Shown: one piece after another, positions 7,036-8,676 of the stretch
How positions within the stretch are numbered: the first letter of the stretch is position 1
Layout: each line of letters starts with the position of its first letter
Assembly (NCBI GenBank): GCA_030596585.1
Contig: JAUVJM010000054.1
Location: 1 to 8,676, forward strand
DNA from: a bacterium
GTDB lineage: Bacteria > NPL-UPA2 > JAUVJM01
Length of the DNA stretch: 8,676 nucleotides
Direction of reading: 5' to 3'
The notes under the pieces: model-generated
Seen by the model: the letters and a program-made list of their open reading frames with translations, nothing else
What the model was told of the DNA's origin: nothing
Database searches by the model: none
Translations under genes and position numbers: made by a program

Positions 7036-8226
7036 TCAAATAATAAAATGTTCCATCAATTTGTGCCCCAAAGAGATTCTCACGCCGCTTTTCCTTGCTG
7101 ATGCCTCATCGAACGGCAGTCCGGACAGCCCATCTATCTCCGTCCCGCAGATAGCAAAAGGAACCATATCCTCCACGTGCGTTTTCATCTGAACAGGCGT
7201 TGCATGGTCGGGCAGAACACACACCCTGTAATCCCCTATTCCCTTGAGATATGATAGGATAGGTCCCACAATTTTGCTATCAAAATCCTCAATGGACGAA
7301 ATTTTTGCACGCACATCCCCCATGTGACCCGCTTCATCGGGTGCCTCAACATGAACAAGAACAAAATCGTATTTCTTCAGCGCCTCAATGGCATATCTCG
7401 CCTTGGCGTCGTAGTCCGTGTCAAAGTAACCCGTTACCCCCGGCACATCCAGAACTGACAACCCGGCGCAGAGACCAATGCCCTTGACAACGTCTACCGC
7501 CGAAATTACCGCACCCTTTACCGCAAACGGGGGAAGCTCAGTCTTTCTGCCCTGTCCCCACAACCATATCATGTTCGCAGGATTTTCTCCCAACTGGCTT
7601 CTCACATCGTTAATCTCATGTCCCTCCAGCAAACCTCTCGACTCATACATCAACTCCCTGAAAAGCTCGCTTCCTTTACCCCTGGGCAAAGCTTTCTCAA
7701 GAGGCTCGTTCACAATGTCATGCGGAGCCTTGCACCTCAATGATTCCGGGTCAAAGCCGGAAAACCTTGCCCTCCCGGCACTAACAACCGCCACGTGCCG
7801 ATAGCTAACGCCGGCGTGAAATTTGATGCCGTCCCATTTTAGTTTCCTGTTTAGGAATTTTATCAGTACCTTCGCCTCCTCCGTCGAAATATGGCCGGCA
7901 CTGTAGTCAACTAAACGCTCATCTACCGTAACCAGATTGCATCTGAAAGCAACATCCTGATTCCCGAGGCGCATTCCCATACTCACAGCTTCGAGAGGTC
8001 CCCTGCCGGTGTAATATCTGGAAGGCTCATACCCGAGGATGGACAAAGTGGCAACATCACTGCTTTTTCCTGTTTTCCGTGAAACCGTCTTAATCAGGCC
8101 GAGCATTCCCCCCGAGGCAATCTCATCCATGTTGGGCGTGCCGGCTGTCTGAAGCGGAGTCTTGCCTCCTAATATCTTCAGCGGCCTGTCCGCCATCCCA
8201 TCACCAATCAGCAAAGCATATTTCAT
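7036..8226 (-). CDS. Putative homoserine kinase, cofactor-independent phosphoglycerate mutase-like
   Basis: This 396-residue protein of the alkaline phosphatase superfamily belongs with archaeal-type 2,3-bisphosphoglycerate-independent phosphoglycerate mutases (ApgM) and the related proposed homoserine kinases. Seen from Met at 8226: MKYALLIGDGMAD with the metal-binding Asp9; SSDVATLSILGY (55-66) with Ser56 in the place of the phospho-accepting serine; YYTGRGPLEA (71-80); AFRCNLVT (93-100); VHVEAPDEAGHMGD (291-304) with metal ligands Asp297 and His301; PDHATP (339-344) with Asp340 and His341. Known: the bacterial ApgM-like subgroup next to threonine genes has been proposed to phosphorylate homoserine. 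Inferred: its place just ahead of aspartokinase and citramalate synthase favours that role over glycolysis. Start: an ATG at 8253 would add nine residues (MNARLDPIK) and has a weak AGGCG upstream. The 8226 start matches where the family begins but lacks a clear ribosome binding site. The stop TGA is 47 bp before the aspartokinase ATG. Confidence 0.88.
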   Translation of the reverse strand: MKYALLIGDGMADRPLKILGGKTPLQTAGTPNMDEIASGGMLGLIKTVSRKTGKSSDVATLSILGYEPSRYYTGRGPLEAVSMGMRLGNQDVAFRCNLVTVDERLVDYSAGHISTEEAKVLIKFLNRKLKWDGIKFHAGVSYRHVAVVSAGRARFSGFDPESLRCKAPHDIVNEPLEKALPRGKGSELFRELMYESRGLLEGHEINDVRSQLGENPANMIWLWGQGRKTELPPFAVKGAVISAVDVVKGIGLCAGLSVLDVPGVTGYFDTDYDAKARYAIEALKKYDFVLVHVEAPDEAGHMGDVRAKISSIEDFDSKIVGPILSYLKGIGDYRVCVLPDHATPVQMKTHVEDMVPFAICGTEIDGLSGLPFDEASARKSGVRISLGHKLMEHFII

Positions 8227-8280
8227 CTTAATGGGGTCAAGTCTTGCATTCATGCATTTTCGCCTATTTCATAGCAGGAA

Positions 8281-8286
8281 ATTATA
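8281..8286 (-). promoter_or_regulatory. Possible -10 box of the amino-acid operon
   Basis: A perfect TATAAT on the minus strand lies 28 bp before ATG 8253 and 55 bp before ATG 8226. No convincing TTGACA-like box is seen 16-18 bp upstream, where the repeat lies, so this is only a candidate. It is the only consensus-quality -10 hexamer I noticed in this spacer. Confidence 0.3.
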
Positions 8287-8292
8287 AACTCT

Positions 8293-8349
8293 CTTTCCTG
8301 TCTGTTCTTGTGGTTACCCTGAAAGCTTTCGTGGCTTTCTTGTGTGTTC
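8293..8349. repeat. Degenerate purine-rich direct repeat upstream of the kinase-like gene
   Basis: Two 15-bp copies on the minus strand, GAACACACAAGAAAG (8335-8349) and GAACAGACAGGAAAG (8293-8307), match at 13 of 15 positions and start exactly 42 bp (six times seven) apart. Between them lies the perfect palindrome GAAAGCTTTC (8321-8330). The composition resembles degenerate 'CACAAGAA/CACGAAAG' spacer repeats seen in environmental genomes. Confidence 0.5.
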
Positions 8350-8557
8350 TCTCTCCGTAAATATCCGCTTAAGCGTGTCATTGTAAATACAATACCATCG
8401 TCCCCTCCGCCAAAACCTAATGCTACCAACAATTCCCCCTCGACACAAGAAAATTCGCCAATCTCATATAATCCCTCAGTCACGGGTGGGGGTGGAGAAG
8501 TCTCAATTAAGCGCAATCATTCTTCTCTTTTGAGGTATTTGATGGGGATGTTTCGCG

Positions 8558-8590
8558 TAAAATTTCGCTTTTGAGGCACAAAGGCGAAAT
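8558..8590 (-). terminator. Terminator-like hairpin at the end of the upstream gene
   Basis: Arms 8562-8573 and 8579-8590 pair over 12 positions with one G-T wobble around a five-base loop. On the minus strand the stem is followed by TTT (four T including the last stem base) and then ACGCG. The T-tract is short, so a weak intrinsic terminator is the best guess. It begins nine bases after the stop codon at 8599-8601. Confidence 0.45.
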
Positions 8591-8598
8591 GGGAATTC

Positions 8599-8676
8599 CT
8601 AGAATTTTCGCTCCAAGCCAGCCTGCTTGCATAATTCGTTTGCCGTTATTCTATCAAATACACGATGTCTTTTAAC
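8599..8676 (-). CDS. Possible 3' end of an upstream gene (truncated by the window edge)
   Basis: Twenty-five codons are open from the window edge to TAG at 8599-8601, ending in CKQAGLERKF. The residue mix is ordinary and protein-like. The frame stops nine bases before a terminator-like hairpin, which is the position expected for a gene end. The fragment is too short to name a family. An open frame of this length can easily occur by chance, so this is a weak call. Confidence 0.3.
   Translation of the reverse strand, partial: VKRHRVFDRITANELCKQAGLERKF

Larger units (their letters stand above)
8254..8558. other. About 300 bp without a confident gene
   Basis: This stretch holds the degenerate repeat at 8293-8349, the possible -10 box and a copy of CTTTTGAGG (8527-8535) that recurs at 8568-8576. 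The only minus-strand open frame (8250-8516, TTG start, 88 codons) translates the repeat itself into a Glu/Asn/Gln-rich tail and directly follows a stop codon. Its TGA overlaps ATG 8253 as ATGA, which is suggestive, but I see no recognisable domain, and no good ribosome binding site. I treat the region as intergenic. Confidence 0.5.

Noticed and set aside
8344..8574. 76-codon plus-strand open frame in the upstream spacer
   Set aside because: It needs a GTG start inside the repeat, is Pro/Asn/Ser-rich low complexity, ends within the terminator-like hairpin and has no ribosome binding site.

Overview
The window reads as bacterial chromosome of roughly balanced GC content with every confident gene on the minus strand. 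It carries two housekeeping blocks. The gene set (a phosphoglycerate-mutase-like putative homoserine kinase, an ACT-domain aspartokinase and a citramalate synthase, in that order) resembles arrangements I know from Geobacter-like Desulfobacterota and related Gram-negative phyla. The spacers are full of degenerate 7-bp repeats and a 'GTCATTCCCGCG...'-type palindrome, which I associate with Planctomycetota, Omnitrophota and Desulfobacterota-like genomes. The phylum cannot be settled from this sequence alone.

Layout, read in the direction of transcription (high to low coordinates). At 8599-8676 there is a possible 3' tail of a gene cut by the window edge, followed by a terminator-like hairpin. 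About 300 bp without a confident gene follow, holding a degenerate repeat and a possible -10 box. Next comes a tightly packed operon: putative homoserine kinase (7036-8226), aspartokinase (5738-6988) and (R)-citramalate synthase (4176-5741). A 135-bp spacer with a 73-bp three-stem palindromic repeat separates this from valyl-tRNA synthetase (1338-4040). A 62-bp spacer with four degenerate heptamers leads to a Gfo/Idh/MocA-family oxidoreductase (106-1275). The last 105 bp hold no gene that I can see.

How the genes fit together. Aspartokinase commits aspartate to lysine, methionine and threonine. The alkaline-phosphatase-superfamily protein upstream is best explained as the kinase making O-phosphohomoserine for threonine. 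Citramalate synthase makes the 2-oxobutyrate precursor of isoleucine from pyruvate and acetyl-CoA without using threonine. The operon therefore sits on both entries to isoleucine. Valyl-tRNA synthetase is a thematic but probably separate neighbour. The substrate of the oxidoreductase cannot be read from the sequence.

I found no new defence, mobile or biosynthetic system. The points most worth a second look are three. First, a strong Shine-Dalgarno and in-frame ATG lie inside the aspartokinase gene exactly at the catalytic/ACT junction, predicting a separate regulatory subunit. Second, a 28-bp heptamer array sits between the Shine-Dalgarno and the start codon of the same gene. Third, 7-bp periodicity recurs in several spacers and in a palindrome-rich in-frame insertion in valyl-tRNA synthetase.
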